A stretch of DNA of 41,441 nucleotides from Ruminococcus sp. (lineage in GTDB: Bacteria; Bacillota; Clostridia; Oscillospirales; Ruminococcaceae), in NCBI RefSeq assembly GCF_016287535.1, contig NZ_JAEFAJ010000030.1, forward strand, positions 1 to 41,441, in the 5' to 3' direction. The translations under genes were made by a program, and so were the position numbers. Numbering within the stretch: the stretch's first letter is position 1; every line of letters starts with the position of its first letter. Of the stretch, positions 23,744 through 32,793 are shown piece after piece. The notes under the pieces are model-generated. The model searched no databases. It was not told the origin of the DNA and saw nothing but the letters and a program-made list of their open reading frames with translations.

Positions 23744-24661
23744 ATGGCAGTCAGATCAAAAAAGCGCGGAAAAGGCGAGCTCTGGCGCGACATAAAGCGC
23801 AATAAAGCCTGCTATGGCATGATAGCGCCGTTCATGGTATTTTTCATACTGTTCACGGTGGTGCCGGTTCTTATGTCACTTCCTATGGGCTTTACGGATT
23901 TCGATATGGTACGTCCGCCGAAATATGTAGGACTTTCCAACTTCACAACACTCTTCCTTTCGGACAAGATTTTCATACGTTCCATAAGAGTCACGCTGGT
24001 ATTCGCGCTTCTCACAGGACCTGTCAGTTACGTGCTCTGCTTTCTGCTGGCATGGCTGATAAACGAGATGCACCCTAAGCTGAAAACGCTGTTCACGCTT
24101 ATATTCTACGCGCCGTCAATGGCTAACGTATATACGGTATGGCAGCTCATATTCAGCGGAGACATGAACGGCTATATGAACTCCTTCCTTATTAATCTCG
24201 GTATCATCAATTCTCCCGTGCAGTGGCTCACCGACGGCAGATATGTCCTCGGAGTGACCATAGTCGTACAGCTGTGGATATCTCTCGGAGCAGGCTTCCT
24301 CGCGCTCCGTGCCGGCTTCCAGAACATAGACCGTTCAATGTATGAAGCAGGCGCTATAGAGGGTATACGCAACCGCTGGCAGGAGCTTATATATATAGTT
24401 ATCCCTTCTATGGGACCGCAGCTCATGTTCGCAGCGGTGATGCAGATAGTCAGCTCATTTACCGCCGGCACTGTGGCGCAGAACCTTGTGGGCTTCCCCA
24501 GCACCGACTATAAGGCGCATACTATCATGACCCACGCCTTCGACTATGGCTGGCAGCGCTTTGAGATGGGCTATGCCTCGGCGATATGCATGATACTCTT
24601 CATTGCTATGTTCGTCTGCAACAAGCTCATTAGCAGAGTGCTTGGAAAGTATATGGACTGA
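23744..24661 (+). CDS. Operon B permease 1a (MalF/LplB-like)
   Basis: A 305-aa membrane protein with about six hydrophobic segments, the first at about 25-50 (MIAPFMVFFILFTVVPVLMSL). The EAA-type loop reads YEAGAIEGIRNRWQELIYIVIPSM, slightly divergent with Ile-Arg in place of Ala-Gly. AAAGGAG precedes the ATG. The next gene's ribosome site overlaps the stop, so the two permeases are coupled. Together with the next gene it is the likely channel for the upstream solute-binding protein. Confidence 0.9.
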   Translation: MAVRSKKRGKGELWRDIKRNKACYGMIAPFMVFFILFTVVPVLMSLPMGFTDFDMVRPPKYVGLSNFTTLFLSDKIFIRSIRVTLVFALLTGPVSYVLCFLLAWLINEMHPKLKTLFTLIFYAPSMANVYTVWQLIFSGDMNGYMNSFLINLGIINSPVQWLTDGRYVLGVTIVVQLWISLGAGFLALRAGFQNIDRSMYEAGAIEGIRNRWQELIYIVIPSMGPQLMFAAVMQIVSSFTAGTVAQNLVGFPSTDYKAHTIMTHAFDYGWQRFEMGYASAICMILFIAMFVCNKLISRVLGKYMD

Positions 24662-24673
24662 GGAGGCGGAGCT

Positions 24674-25552
24674 TTGGAAAAAACTGATACGCTGAAGCTT
24701 CGCGCTTCAAACAGACAGGCAGGAAAGAAAAGGTTCGGCACTGCCGCGATATTCCTGCTTCTTCTGATACTCGGACTTTTTATGGCTATGCCTGTATACC
24801 TCACTGTGGTAATGTCGGTAAAGCCTGTGGAGGAGCTTTTCGTGTTCCCTCCTAAGCTCTATGCCGTAAGACCTACCATGGACAACTTCAGGGATATGTT
24901 CAGGGTGCTTCATCAGAACCGTGTACCGTTTTCACGCTATGTATTCAACAGTATACTGGTAACTGCCGCGGTGACGGTATTGCAGTGCATATTTTCGTCT
25001 ATGGCTGCATTCGTGCTGGCAAAGTGTAAATTCCCCGGCAGCAAGCTCATAAACGGCATCATAGTGGTTGCTCTCCTCTATCAGAGCAGCGTTATATACA
25101 TAATGCAGTACATCATCATGGCGAAGCTGCACATGATAGATACCTACATGGCACTGATATTCCCGGCAGTTGCCTCGCCTATGGGGCTTTTCCTAATGAG
25201 GCAGTCCATAAGCCAGGTGCCGGATTCCATGATAGAAGCCGCGAAGGTGGATGGCGCAGGACTTTTCAGGATATGCTGGCAGATAGTCATACCCAACCAG
25301 AAGCCGGCGCTGATGACACTGATAATATTCGCGTTTCAGGGCGCATGGAACATACAGACCGGCTCGGTGGTATTCAGGGAGGAGTATAAGACTCTCCCAA
25401 CCGTGGTATCTCAGGCGGCTGCCTCAGGACTTGCAAGGGCGGGCGTAGCTATGGCGGCTGCGGTATTCCTGCTTATACCGCCTATAGTGATATTCATGCT
25501 GGCGCAGCGTCAGGTCATCGAAACTATGGCACATTCGGGAATCAAAGAGTGA
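24674..25552 (+). CDS. Operon B permease 1b (MalG/LplC-like)
   Basis: A 292-aa partner permease with six hydrophobic segments and a near-consensus EAA loop, IEAAKVDGAGLFRICWQIVIPN. The start is TTG at 24674, preceded by AGGAGG (24661-24666), which overlaps the stop of permease 1a. The C-terminus VIETMAHSGIKE is typical of MalG-type partners. No ATPase is encoded in the operon. Confidence 0.9.
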   Translation: MEKTDTLKLRASNRQAGKKRFGTAAIFLLLLILGLFMAMPVYLTVVMSVKPVEELFVFPPKLYAVRPTMDNFRDMFRVLHQNRVPFSRYVFNSILVTAAVTVLQCIFSSMAAFVLAKCKFPGSKLINGIIVVALLYQSSVIYIMQYIIMAKLHMIDTYMALIFPAVASPMGLFLMRQSISQVPDSMIEAAKVDGAGLFRICWQIVIPNQKPALMTLIIFAFQGAWNIQTGSVVFREEYKTLPTVVSQAAASGLARAGVAMAAAVFLLIPPIVIFMLAQRQVIETMAHSGIKE

Positions 25553-25584
25553 TAATTTCACGGCGTACTACATTATAGACTAAA

Positions 25585-25695
25585 AGTTGAGAGTTTAGAG
25601 TTGACAGTTGCGGTGTCGCCTTCGGCGATATAATTTAAATAATTTGAGCGAAGCGAACACATTAACTCTCAACTTTCCATTCTCAACTCTCAACT
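25585..25695. repeat. MITE-like element with AGTTGAGAGTT inverted ends (111 bp)
   Basis: The left end AGTTGAGAGTTTAGAGTTGACAGTT and right end AACTCTCAACTTTCCATTCTCAACTCTCAACT are inverted, internally repetitive copies. The core contains GTCGCCTTCGGCGAT and GAGCGAAGCGAACAC. It encodes nothing. This is the form of a non-autonomous miniature element, sitting between two genes of operon B. Confidence 0.75.
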
Positions 25696-25747
25696 GAGCC
25701 GATATAATGCGGCGCCGAATATCGGCTTAAGAAAGGAAGTGAAGCAA

Positions 25748-27250
25748 ATGAAGTCAGAACTGAAAAGATTTATCACAGCATTGTCTGCATTTGCTGCACT
25801 TGCTTCCATGAGCATATCACCGGCAGCAGCGGCAGGTGTTCCCTCCGAAAGCTACAATTACGACCAGTGGGGCGAGGCTGTGCCCTCTCAGGCAGGATAT
25901 ACCGCCGACCGCGCTGTTTCGGGATATGATCTCGGCGTGGGAGGCTTTGACAATCCCTCGGATATATTCATCGGCAGAGATGACACGGTATACATAGTTG
26001 ATACCGGGAATGACCGTATCGTGGCTGCGGATCCCGAACTGAAAAATGTGATCCGTATATATGACAGCTTCACCATGCCTGACGGCACGGAAACACGGCT
26101 CAGGAAACCGATGGGAGTATTTGTTTCGGCTGATAGCGGCGCAATGTACATAGCGGATACCGAGAATTCGCGCATACTTGTTTCAGACAGCGGCGGGAAT
26201 ATCCAAAAGGAGATACTGAAGCCGGAATCAGAGGTATACGACAGTAAGCGTACATTTATGCCGCAGAGGGTAGTTGCGGACAAGGCAGGCAATATCTATA
26301 CCGTGCTCGGCAACATAACCACAGGCGCGGCGATGTTTTCGCCTGATGGGGAGTTTACCGGCTTTTACGGAGCCAACCGCGTTGAAGCCACGGCAAAGGT
26401 GGCATGGGATCACTTCCGGGGGCTGTTTATGTCCGATGAGAAGAAAGCCCTTAGAAAAAGGACAGTTCCCTCCGGCATAACGAGCTTTGACATAGACGGG
26501 GATTTCATATTCACCTGTACCTCTTCATCAACTCAGTCAACAGACACCGTAAAGAAGCTCAATGCGGCGGGCAGGAACATCTTTGCGGACAGGGAGTTGT
26601 TCTTCGGCGACCATCACCCTATCTATGACTCAACGCAGAATAAGATGTACTCCACGTCAATTGTGGATATAGATATTGCAGAGGACGGCTGCATAAACTG
26701 TCTCGACTTTACAACGGGCAGGGTATTTCAGTACGACGAGGAATGCAACCTCCTTTTCATAACCGGCGCAACGGCTAAGCAGACAGGCGGCTTCGATCAT
26801 GCCGCGGCTGTGGAATCCCTTGACGACAAGCTTTATGTGCTTGACTCGTCAAAGGACACGGTGACGATATTCAGGGAGACGTCCTTCGGTGAAACAGTAC
26901 ACAGAGCGTCTGCGCTTTATAATGACGGTTACTATGAGGAAGCTCTCGGTCCGTGGGAGGAGGTCCTCGCAAGGGACGGAAACTACCTCATGGCTTATAT
27001 AGGTGTTGCTTCCGCGCTGCTCAGAAAGGGCGATTACAGAGGCGCTATGAAGTACGCAAAGCTTGCGGACGCAGAGGATATATACAATAAGGCGTTCGAG
27101 GGCTGGCGCAGGGAGTTCCTGAAGGAGAATTTTACCGCTGTGGCGGCTGTGACGGTACTGGCTGTGGCGGCTCTTGCGGCTTTTGGAAAATACAGGAAGA
27201 AGGGGAGAGCGTCAAAGGACACTGAGGAAAAGGAGGAAGTGCGGCAATGA
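25748..27250 (+). CDS. Exported NHL-repeat protein with TPR-like region and C-terminal membrane anchor
   Basis: A 500-aa protein with a signal peptide (ending near SPAAAAG). NHL-type propeller blades follow ([72 protein letters not shown]). After them comes a TPR-like pair ([50 protein letters not shown]), one membrane helix (about residues 457-475) and a short charged tail. ATG 25748 is chosen because AAAGGAAG lies 8 bp upstream. It probably forms an outside protein-binding platform for the transporter. Confidence 0.82.
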   Translation: MKSELKRFITALSAFAALASMSISPAAAAGVPSESYNYDQWGEAVPSQAGYTADRAVSGYDLGVGGFDNPSDIFIGRDDTVYIVDTGNDRIVAADPELKNVIRIYDSFTMPDGTETRLRKPMGVFVSADSGAMYIADTENSRILVSDSGGNIQKEILKPESEVYDSKRTFMPQRVVADKAGNIYTVLGNITTGAAMFSPDGEFTGFYGANRVEATAKVAWDHFRGLFMSDEKKALRKRTVPSGITSFDIDGDFIFTCTSSSTQSTDTVKKLNAAGRNIFADRELFFGDHHPIYDSTQNKMYSTSIVDIDIAEDGCINCLDFTTGRVFQYDEECNLLFITGATAKQTGGFDHAAAVESLDDKLYVLDSSKDTVTIFRETSFGETVHRASALYNDGYYEEALGPWEEVLARDGNYLMAYIGVASALLRKGDYRGAMKYAKLADAEDIYNKAFEGWRREFLKENFTAVAAVTVLAVAALAAFGKYRKKGRASKDTEEKEEVRQ

Positions 27251-27876
27251 TGGATCTTACGCAGCGGCAGTGGGTAAAGCATACTGTGATGCATCCCTTC
27301 GAGGGCTTTGAGGATATGCGCTGGAAGAAGTCCGGCTCCCTTAAAATAGCCATGCTGATAGTATGGCTGCTCTTTTTCGGTCAGATAGCCTACGGAAGAC
27401 TTTACGGATTTCAGTTCTATATATCCTACGACAAGACCTTCAATATCATACCATATATAGTGCGCAGCTTCATACTCTTCGGAGCATGGGTCGTGGGCAA
27501 CTGGGCAGTGTGTACCCTCCTTGACGGCGAGGGCACACTAAGGAATATATGCATATACAGTGCTTATGCGCTGATACCCTACGTAGCGCAGCTCTACATA
27601 AATGTCGTGCTGTCCCATATACTCATACGCGACGAGGCTGTATTCATGCAGGTAATAGAGCTTATCGGCACCTGCTGGACGGTAATACTGCTGTTTTCGG
27701 CGATAAAGACCGTTCATCAGTATTCCTTCGACAAGACTGTACTGGCGGTGCTGCTCACCATTGCGGCTATGCTCATAATGCTTTTCCTGCTCGTACTCTT
27801 CATGTCGCTGATACAGCAGGTATACATATTCATATCAACCGTTTACACCGAGCTCTCCTACAGGGCAAGGGCCTGA
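27247..27876 (+). CDS. Yip1-family-like integral membrane protein
   Basis: A 209-aa protein with about five hydrophobic segments ([105 protein letters not shown]). The pattern [29 protein letters not shown] matches the bacterial Yip1 domain as I remember it. Its ATG overlaps the stop of the NHL gene by 4 bp. The function of bacterial Yip1 proteins is not established. In this operon a membrane scaffold role is the simplest guess. Confidence 0.75.
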   Translation: MMDLTQRQWVKHTVMHPFEGFEDMRWKKSGSLKIAMLIVWLLFFGQIAYGRLYGFQFYISYDKTFNIIPYIVRSFILFGAWVVGNWAVCTLLDGEGTLRNICIYSAYALIPYVAQLYINVVLSHILIRDEAVFMQVIELIGTCWTVILLFSAIKTVHQYSFDKTVLAVLLTIAAMLIMLFLLVLFMSLIQQVYIFISTVYTELSYRARA

Positions 27877-27888
27877 AAGGCGGCGGTT

Positions 27889-30690
27889 ATGGGAACAGGA
27901 TTAAAACGGCTGCTGCTGTGTCTGCTGGTCGTCGCGTCAATGACTGTCTCAGGCAGCGTTTATGCTGACGGTGAGAACAATACTGCTGATAACGTGACCG
28001 CGGCGGAGACTGCTGCGGAGGACGGCTCAGAATCGTCAAAGCGTTCGGAAACTGTAGAAAAGGCGGAGCTTACGGCGGCTGACGCAGAGAAATATCTCAG
28101 AAAGATCGGCTCATGCGACGGCTATGACGTATACTTCAAGGAGAAGGACTTCGACGATAAAATGTGGGAGTCCGCAGGCGGCAAGCCGAAAAGCAAAAAG
28201 GACTATACCGATGAGCAGCAGCTCATTTCCGACAAGATAAACGAGCTGAAAAAGCTTGGAGAGCTGGTCATCATCGACAGCAGGAGCGGCAGGGCGGCTG
28301 CTTCCTTCGACAAGGGCAGCAGCTGCGATGAGGGAAAGCTCTATGTCAGCGACGCAGGCAGGTATTTTGTAATTACCGACGAGGACGTCAGCAGGGTCAT
28401 AAGGCTCAGGGAGATAGTTTCCTCTCTTGACAGCAGCTACGCTTTCATATCCGCTGACATGAAAACGCTGGAGCTTCTTGACAGGGACATGAAGAGTCCG
28501 GACAAGAGCTTTTCATACAGCGGCACAGAGAACGGAAAAAGAGTGTACAAATCGTCTGACGGCAGCTTTGCGTGGCTCAACAGGGACGGCAGCCATTATC
28601 TCGGAGCTTACCGGTATGGCGCAGAAAGTGACAGCCTTCGCATGATAGTTGATGACAGGAGCGCTTCCTTCGGCGTTGAAAACAAGAAAAACGGGTATAT
28701 ATGGTGGTCTTCGCCGCTTGAAGCCTCACAGGACAGGCTCGCCACGGGACTTGTCGCCGACGAGCTTCGCTCCTCGAATGTGCTCCGGTATGGCATACCA
28801 ATGAGCCGTTCCGGAAACAATATGCTGCGTTCAGCCAATGCTAATGACTGCAGCTTCAGCGTAAGCGATATAGTCAACGGTATACGGGTAGTCTATGATT
28901 ATCCCGCTGCAGGCTTTACAGTGCCTGTGGAGTACACCATAGAGGACGATCACCTCAGGGCGAGCGTTAAGGTCTCTGAGATAGAGGAGAGCAATTCTGC
29001 GAATATCGCTACCGAGATGACAGTGCTCGGCAGCTTCGGCGCGGCGACCGACAAGGAGGAGGGATACTTCGTTATCCCCGACGGCAGCGGCGCACTTATA
29101 CGCTTCAACAATAAGCGGTGCTTCCAGAACAATATCTATCAGCAGAGAGTCTACGGAAATGACATTACGGCTGTGCCGCAGAACAGGGGAGCTGTTACGG
29201 AGCAGATATACCTGCCTGTATACGGTATAGTCAAGGACGGCAATGCTCTGCTGGCAGTTGCGGCAAAGGGAGATTCAAACGCATATCTTACCGCAAATGT
29301 GTCGGAGCAGTCCAGAAGCAGCTACAATATATGCAATTTTACCTTCATTCTCCGCGGCACAGACAGCTTCTATATGTCAGGCAACAGCCATGACAAGTAT
29401 ACGGTATTCGAGCGCGGAGCCATAAAATCAGACGATATAGAAATGCTCTACTATCCCATTGCTGAAAACGGTGCGGACTATACCAGCATCGCGGCACGAT
29501 ACAGAAAGTATCTTCTTGAAGAGCAGGGAGTCGGTATAAAAAGCAGGGCTGACAGCGCACCGCTGTATCTTGACCTGTACGGCGGCGCCATGAGAAAAAA
29601 ATCGGTTCTGGGCATACCTCTGTCCATGAAAACTCCTGTTACCTCTTACGGACAGGCGGCTGATATAATTGGCAGTCTCAGAGATGCCGGAGTTGACGAT
29701 ATGGTAGTTTCATACAGCAACTGGACAAACGACGGCATAAAGAAAAATATCGACACAGGCGCGAGACCCTCCGGCAAGCTTGGCGGTCAGAGGAGCTTCA
29801 AGGACCTGACAGACCTTATAGACGAATGCGGATACAGTTTTTATCCTGTATCGGACAACAGGGACTTCAGTTCGGGAAAGGGCTTCTTCTCATTTACGGA
29901 TACGGCGGTAAGGATATCGGGCTCGTATTCGCGCATAGTCAGCTATGACAGGGCTTACGGTGTTCCTGACGGCTTCAGGAAGAACATGTCCCTGCTCTCT
30001 CCCGGATACTACGGTGAGATATTCGGCAGTATCTCTGACAGCTACTCCGGAGCCGGACTAAAAGGTGTATCGATTGCTGATCTTACCACGTCCCTTTACG
30101 GAGACTACGGAAAGAAGAGCATATCAAGAGCCGACGCCGAGAAGCTGCTCACGGAGGGCTATGGCGGTATAGACGAAAAGCTGGAAAACGGTATTCTTGC
30201 AGACGGTGCTAATGCATACGCTCTGCCCTACGTCAGCCATATAACCGGAGTGCCGCTTTCTTCGAGCAGATTTGACCTCTTCGATGAGGACATACCGTTC
30301 TATCAGATCGTCATGCATGGTGTGATACCATATTCTTCTGAAGCCGTAAACGGCAGTGCAGACCCGGTGGATATGATACTTATGTCAGCCGCTTCAGGAA
30401 GCAGCCTGAGCTATGACATGATATACGAGGATACCAGCGAGCTGAAGGATACAGAGCTTGATGTGCTGTATTATGCGAATTACAGACATAATACCGAAAA
30501 AGCCGCAAAGGCGTATTCGCTGATAAAGCCTGTGCTCAGGAGGGTCTCCGACAGCTTTATCACGGATTACCGCAGGAACGGCGATGTTATAACAACGATT
30601 TATTCAAACGGAGTAAAGGTAGTGACAGACCTTGATAAAAAGATTGTCAGGTGGGAGGGCACAACTGCCTCATTTGACGGTATATCATAG
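27889..30690 (+). CDS. DUF5696-type exported glycosidase-like protein
   Basis: A 933-aa protein with a signal peptide (residues 1-26) and an acidic N-terminal linker. A beta-rich region (about 200-480) holds FGVENKKNGYIWWSSPLEA and a hallmark-like PDGSGALIRFNN. The C-terminal half (about 540-900) looks like a TIM barrel: DAGVDDMVVSYSNWTNDG, LIDECGYSFYPVSDNRDF and GLKGVSIADLTTSLYGDYG are strand-end motifs with acidic residues. This two-part plan resembles GH families with a beta-sandwich before the barrel. I infer an outside glycan hydrolase or glycan-binding relative. Catalytic residues cannot be assigned safely. Confidence 0.72.
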   Translation: MGTGLKRLLLCLLVVASMTVSGSVYADGENNTADNVTAAETAAEDGSESSKRSETVEKAELTAADAEKYLRKIGSCDGYDVYFKEKDFDDKMWESAGGKPKSKKDYTDEQQLISDKINELKKLGELVIIDSRSGRAAASFDKGSSCDEGKLYVSDAGRYFVITDEDVSRVIRLREIVSSLDSSYAFISADMKTLELLDRDMKSPDKSFSYSGTENGKRVYKSSDGSFAWLNRDGSHYLGAYRYGAESDSLRMIVDDRSASFGVENKKNGYIWWSSPLEASQDRLATGLVADELRSSNVLRYGIPMSRSGNNMLRSANANDCSFSVSDIVNGIRVVYDYPAAGFTVPVEYTIEDDHLRASVKVSEIEESNSANIATEMTVLGSFGAATDKEEGYFVIPDGSGALIRFNNKRCFQNNIYQQRVYGNDITAVPQNRGAVTEQIYLPVYGIVKDGNALLAVAAKGDSNAYLTANVSEQSRSSYNICNFTFILRGTDSFYMSGNSHDKYTVFERGAIKSDDIEMLYYPIAENGADYTSIAARYRKYLLEEQGVGIKSRADSAPLYLDLYGGAMRKKSVLGIPLSMKTPVTSYGQAADIIGSLRDAGVDDMVVSYSNWTNDGIKKNIDTGARPSGKLGGQRSFKDLTDLIDECGYSFYPVSDNRDFSSGKGFFSFTDTAVRISGSYSRIVSYDRAYGVPDGFRKNMSLLSPGYYGEIFGSISDSYSGAGLKGVSIADLTTSLYGDYGKKSISRADAEKLLTEGYGGIDEKLENGILADGANAYALPYVSHITGVPLSSSRFDLFDEDIPFYQIVMHGVIPYSSEAVNGSADPVDMILMSAASGSSLSYDMIYEDTSELKDTELDVLYYANYRHNTEKAAKAYSLIKPVLRRVSDSFITDYRRNGDVITTIYSNGVKVVTDLDKKIVRWEGTTASFDGIS

Positions 30691-30706
30691 AAAGGAGGAA
30701 AGAAAA

Positions 30707-31636
30707 GTGAGCGCAAAGCCGGAAAAAAGCAGCGGTGGACGCCGCATAATGTCGTATCAGCGCAGAAAATCAATGTACGGCTATGGTTTTATCGGACTGT
30801 GGCTCGTTGGTACGGTACTTTTCTTTCTTATACCTCTCGTAAAGTCACTGTGGTATTCTTTCTGCGACGTATCCGTTGATCCCGGAGCCCTGCGCACTGA
30901 GTTCAGCGGAATGCAGAACTACAGGACTGTACTCAATGAGGATCCTTATTACACAGAGTATCTCGGCAGCGTTCTGCTGGAGACATTATGGAAGACTCCG
31001 CTCATACTCATATTCTCACTCTTTATAGCTGTGATACTCAATCAGAAGTTCAAAGGGCGCACCCTTGCGAGGGCTGTATTTTTCCTGCCGGTAATTATCG
31101 CCACGGGTCCTGTTTTCAGGATAATAAGCGGGGATATGAATTCCACGGGAAACGCCGGTGCGGAGCAGTTCTCCACCATGTTCTCGGCTGACCTTGTGGG
31201 GCAGCTCATGCAGTTCCTGGGCATATACGGTCTTAGCGACAGCATGAGCACGTTCATACAGACCGTTGCGGACAATATCTTCGGAATTGTATGGAATTCA
31301 GGCATACAGATAATACTCTTCCTTGCTGCTCTGCAGAACATACCCGCTTCAGCAAGGGAAGCCGCAGAGCTGGAGGGAGCTACCTCATGGGAGTATTTCT
31401 GGAAGATAACCTTCCCCTATGTCAGTCCCTTCATACTTGCAAATCTTATATTTACGGTAATAGATTCCTTCACGAATCCGATGAACAGCGTAATGAACCG
31501 TATATCCGCCATGAGGAGCCAGTTCGACTTCGGAGAGGCTTCAGCAATGGCATGGATATACTTTGCTGTGGTGATAGCTGCTATAGGCATTGTTACAGCA
31601 CTGATAAACAGGTTCATATACTATGAGAACGAATGA
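30707..31636 (+). CDS. Operon B permease 2a (MalF-like)
   Basis: A 309-aa permease with about six hydrophobic segments, the first at about 26-50 (FIGLWLVGTVLFFLIPLVKSLW). The EAA loop is REAAELEGATSWEYFWKITFPYV. The start is GTG at 30707, since AAAGGAGGAA (30691-30700) lies just upstream. A longer in-frame reading to 30632 would run into the end of the previous gene and has no ribosome site. It overlaps no later gene in its coupled form. It is the first half of a second permease pair in the same operon. Confidence 0.9.
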   Translation: MSAKPEKSSGGRRIMSYQRRKSMYGYGFIGLWLVGTVLFFLIPLVKSLWYSFCDVSVDPGALRTEFSGMQNYRTVLNEDPYYTEYLGSVLLETLWKTPLILIFSLFIAVILNQKFKGRTLARAVFFLPVIIATGPVFRIISGDMNSTGNAGAEQFSTMFSADLVGQLMQFLGIYGLSDSMSTFIQTVADNIFGIVWNSGIQIILFLAALQNIPASAREAAELEGATSWEYFWKITFPYVSPFILANLIFTVIDSFTNPMNSVMNRISAMRSQFDFGEASAMAWIYFAVVIAAIGIVTALINRFIYYENE

Positions 31637-31649
31637 GGAGGTGCGGAAA

Positions 31650-32654
31650 ATGACAGACGGAACAGCTGCACCTGAGAAAAGAAAAATGCGTGAGGCAAAG
31701 CGCAGGCGCATGGACAGGGCTTCCGCCGAGGACAGGGAATATCTCCGCCGCAGGGCTTTTGCCGGCAGGGTATGGCCGTTTTTCAGAGCGGTGATACTGC
31801 TCGGACTTGGCTTTGTCATCATGTATCCTCTTATTTACATGATAAGCTGCGCTTTCAGGGACAGGATGGATATGAGTGACCCTACGGTCATGTGGATACC
31901 TCGGCATTACACTTTCAGGGTGATAAAGGAGACCATGGACGCAATGGACTACTGGGAGACTCTCTGGAATACCCTTGTCCTGAATATAGGCTGCTCGCTG
32001 GTGCAGGTGTTTTCCTGTGCGCTGACGGGCTACGGCTTTGCAAGATTTAGATTCAGGGGCAGTAAGCTGCTTTTCGGCATAGTGATAATGATGATACTCG
32101 TGCCGGCTCAGGTCATATCACTGCCGCTGTATACCCAGTTCAGATATTTCGGCATAAAGGGACTGTTCTCCCTGAACCTCATCGACAGCAGGCTGACGAT
32201 GTACCTGCCTGCCATGACCGCGAACGGCATACGCGCAGGTCTTATGATATATATTTTCAGGCAGTTCTTCAAGGGTATGCCGAGAGAGCTTGAGGACGCG
32301 GCATACATAGACGGCTGCGGACCATTCAGGACATTCGTGAAGGTAATGCTGCCCAATGCTTCCGCGGCTCTGCTGACGGTGTTCCTGTTTTCGGTAGTGT
32401 GGTACTGGAACGATTATTATGTCAGCAGTACCTTCTTTACGGACACAAAGACAATAGCGCTCATGCTGACAAATCTCGACAACGAGCTGAAGCTGAATCT
32501 CTTCAACGATCCGACGGTGCAGATAAGTCCCCGCGACCAGATAGTCTGGAAGGAAGCAGGCTGCCTGCTTTCCATAGCTCCTGTATTGCTTATGTATGTT
32601 TTCCTGCAGAAGCACTTCACGGAGGGGATAGAGCGTTCCGGAATCGTCGGCTGA
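31650..32654 (+). CDS. Operon B permease 2b (MalG-like)
   Basis: A 334-aa permease with a basic N-terminal tail (about 40 residues rich in Lys/Arg) before the first membrane helix, which is longer than usual. The EAA loop is EDAAYIDGCGPFRTFVKVMLPN. ATG 31650 is chosen because GAGGAGG (31635-31641) precedes it. The stop of permease 2a lies inside that ribosome site. It is the last gene of operon B. Confidence 0.9.
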   Translation: MTDGTAAPEKRKMREAKRRRMDRASAEDREYLRRRAFAGRVWPFFRAVILLGLGFVIMYPLIYMISCAFRDRMDMSDPTVMWIPRHYTFRVIKETMDAMDYWETLWNTLVLNIGCSLVQVFSCALTGYGFARFRFRGSKLLFGIVIMMILVPAQVISLPLYTQFRYFGIKGLFSLNLIDSRLTMYLPAMTANGIRAGLMIYIFRQFFKGMPRELEDAAYIDGCGPFRTFVKVMLPNASAALLTVFLFSVVWYWNDYYVSSTFFTDTKTIALMLTNLDNELKLNLFNDPTVQISPRDQIVWKEAGCLLSIAPVLLMYVFLQKHFTEGIERSGIVG

Positions 32655-32659
32655 TACTG

Positions 32660-32691
32660 TCCGCCCTTGTTTTCAGGGGCGGATATTTTTT
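32660..32691 (+). terminator. Terminator of operon B
   Basis: TCCGCCC (32660-32666) pairs with GGGCGGA (32677-32683), followed by TATTTTTT. Confidence 0.9.
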
Positions 32692-32734
32692 CTGAGAAAA
32701 GTGAAAATATTTTCAGCAAGCTTACGGGGCGATA

Positions 32735-32763
32735 TTGACAACTGGCTGTAAATGGCGTATAAT
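32735..32763 (+). promoter_or_regulatory. Consensus promoter of the phosphodiesterase gene
   Basis: Perfect TTGACA (32735-32740) and TATAAT (32758-32763) with a 17-bp spacer. It proves that the in-frame ATG at 32752 cannot be the start, as it would lie inside the promoter. Confidence 0.93.
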
Positions 32764-32793
32764 TTATGTATATTGATTGTCCGGAGAAAGAAA

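Noticed and set aside
32752..32793. ATG start 14 codons upstream for the phosphodiesterase
   Set aside because: It lies inside the consensus promoter, so it would not be in the transcript.
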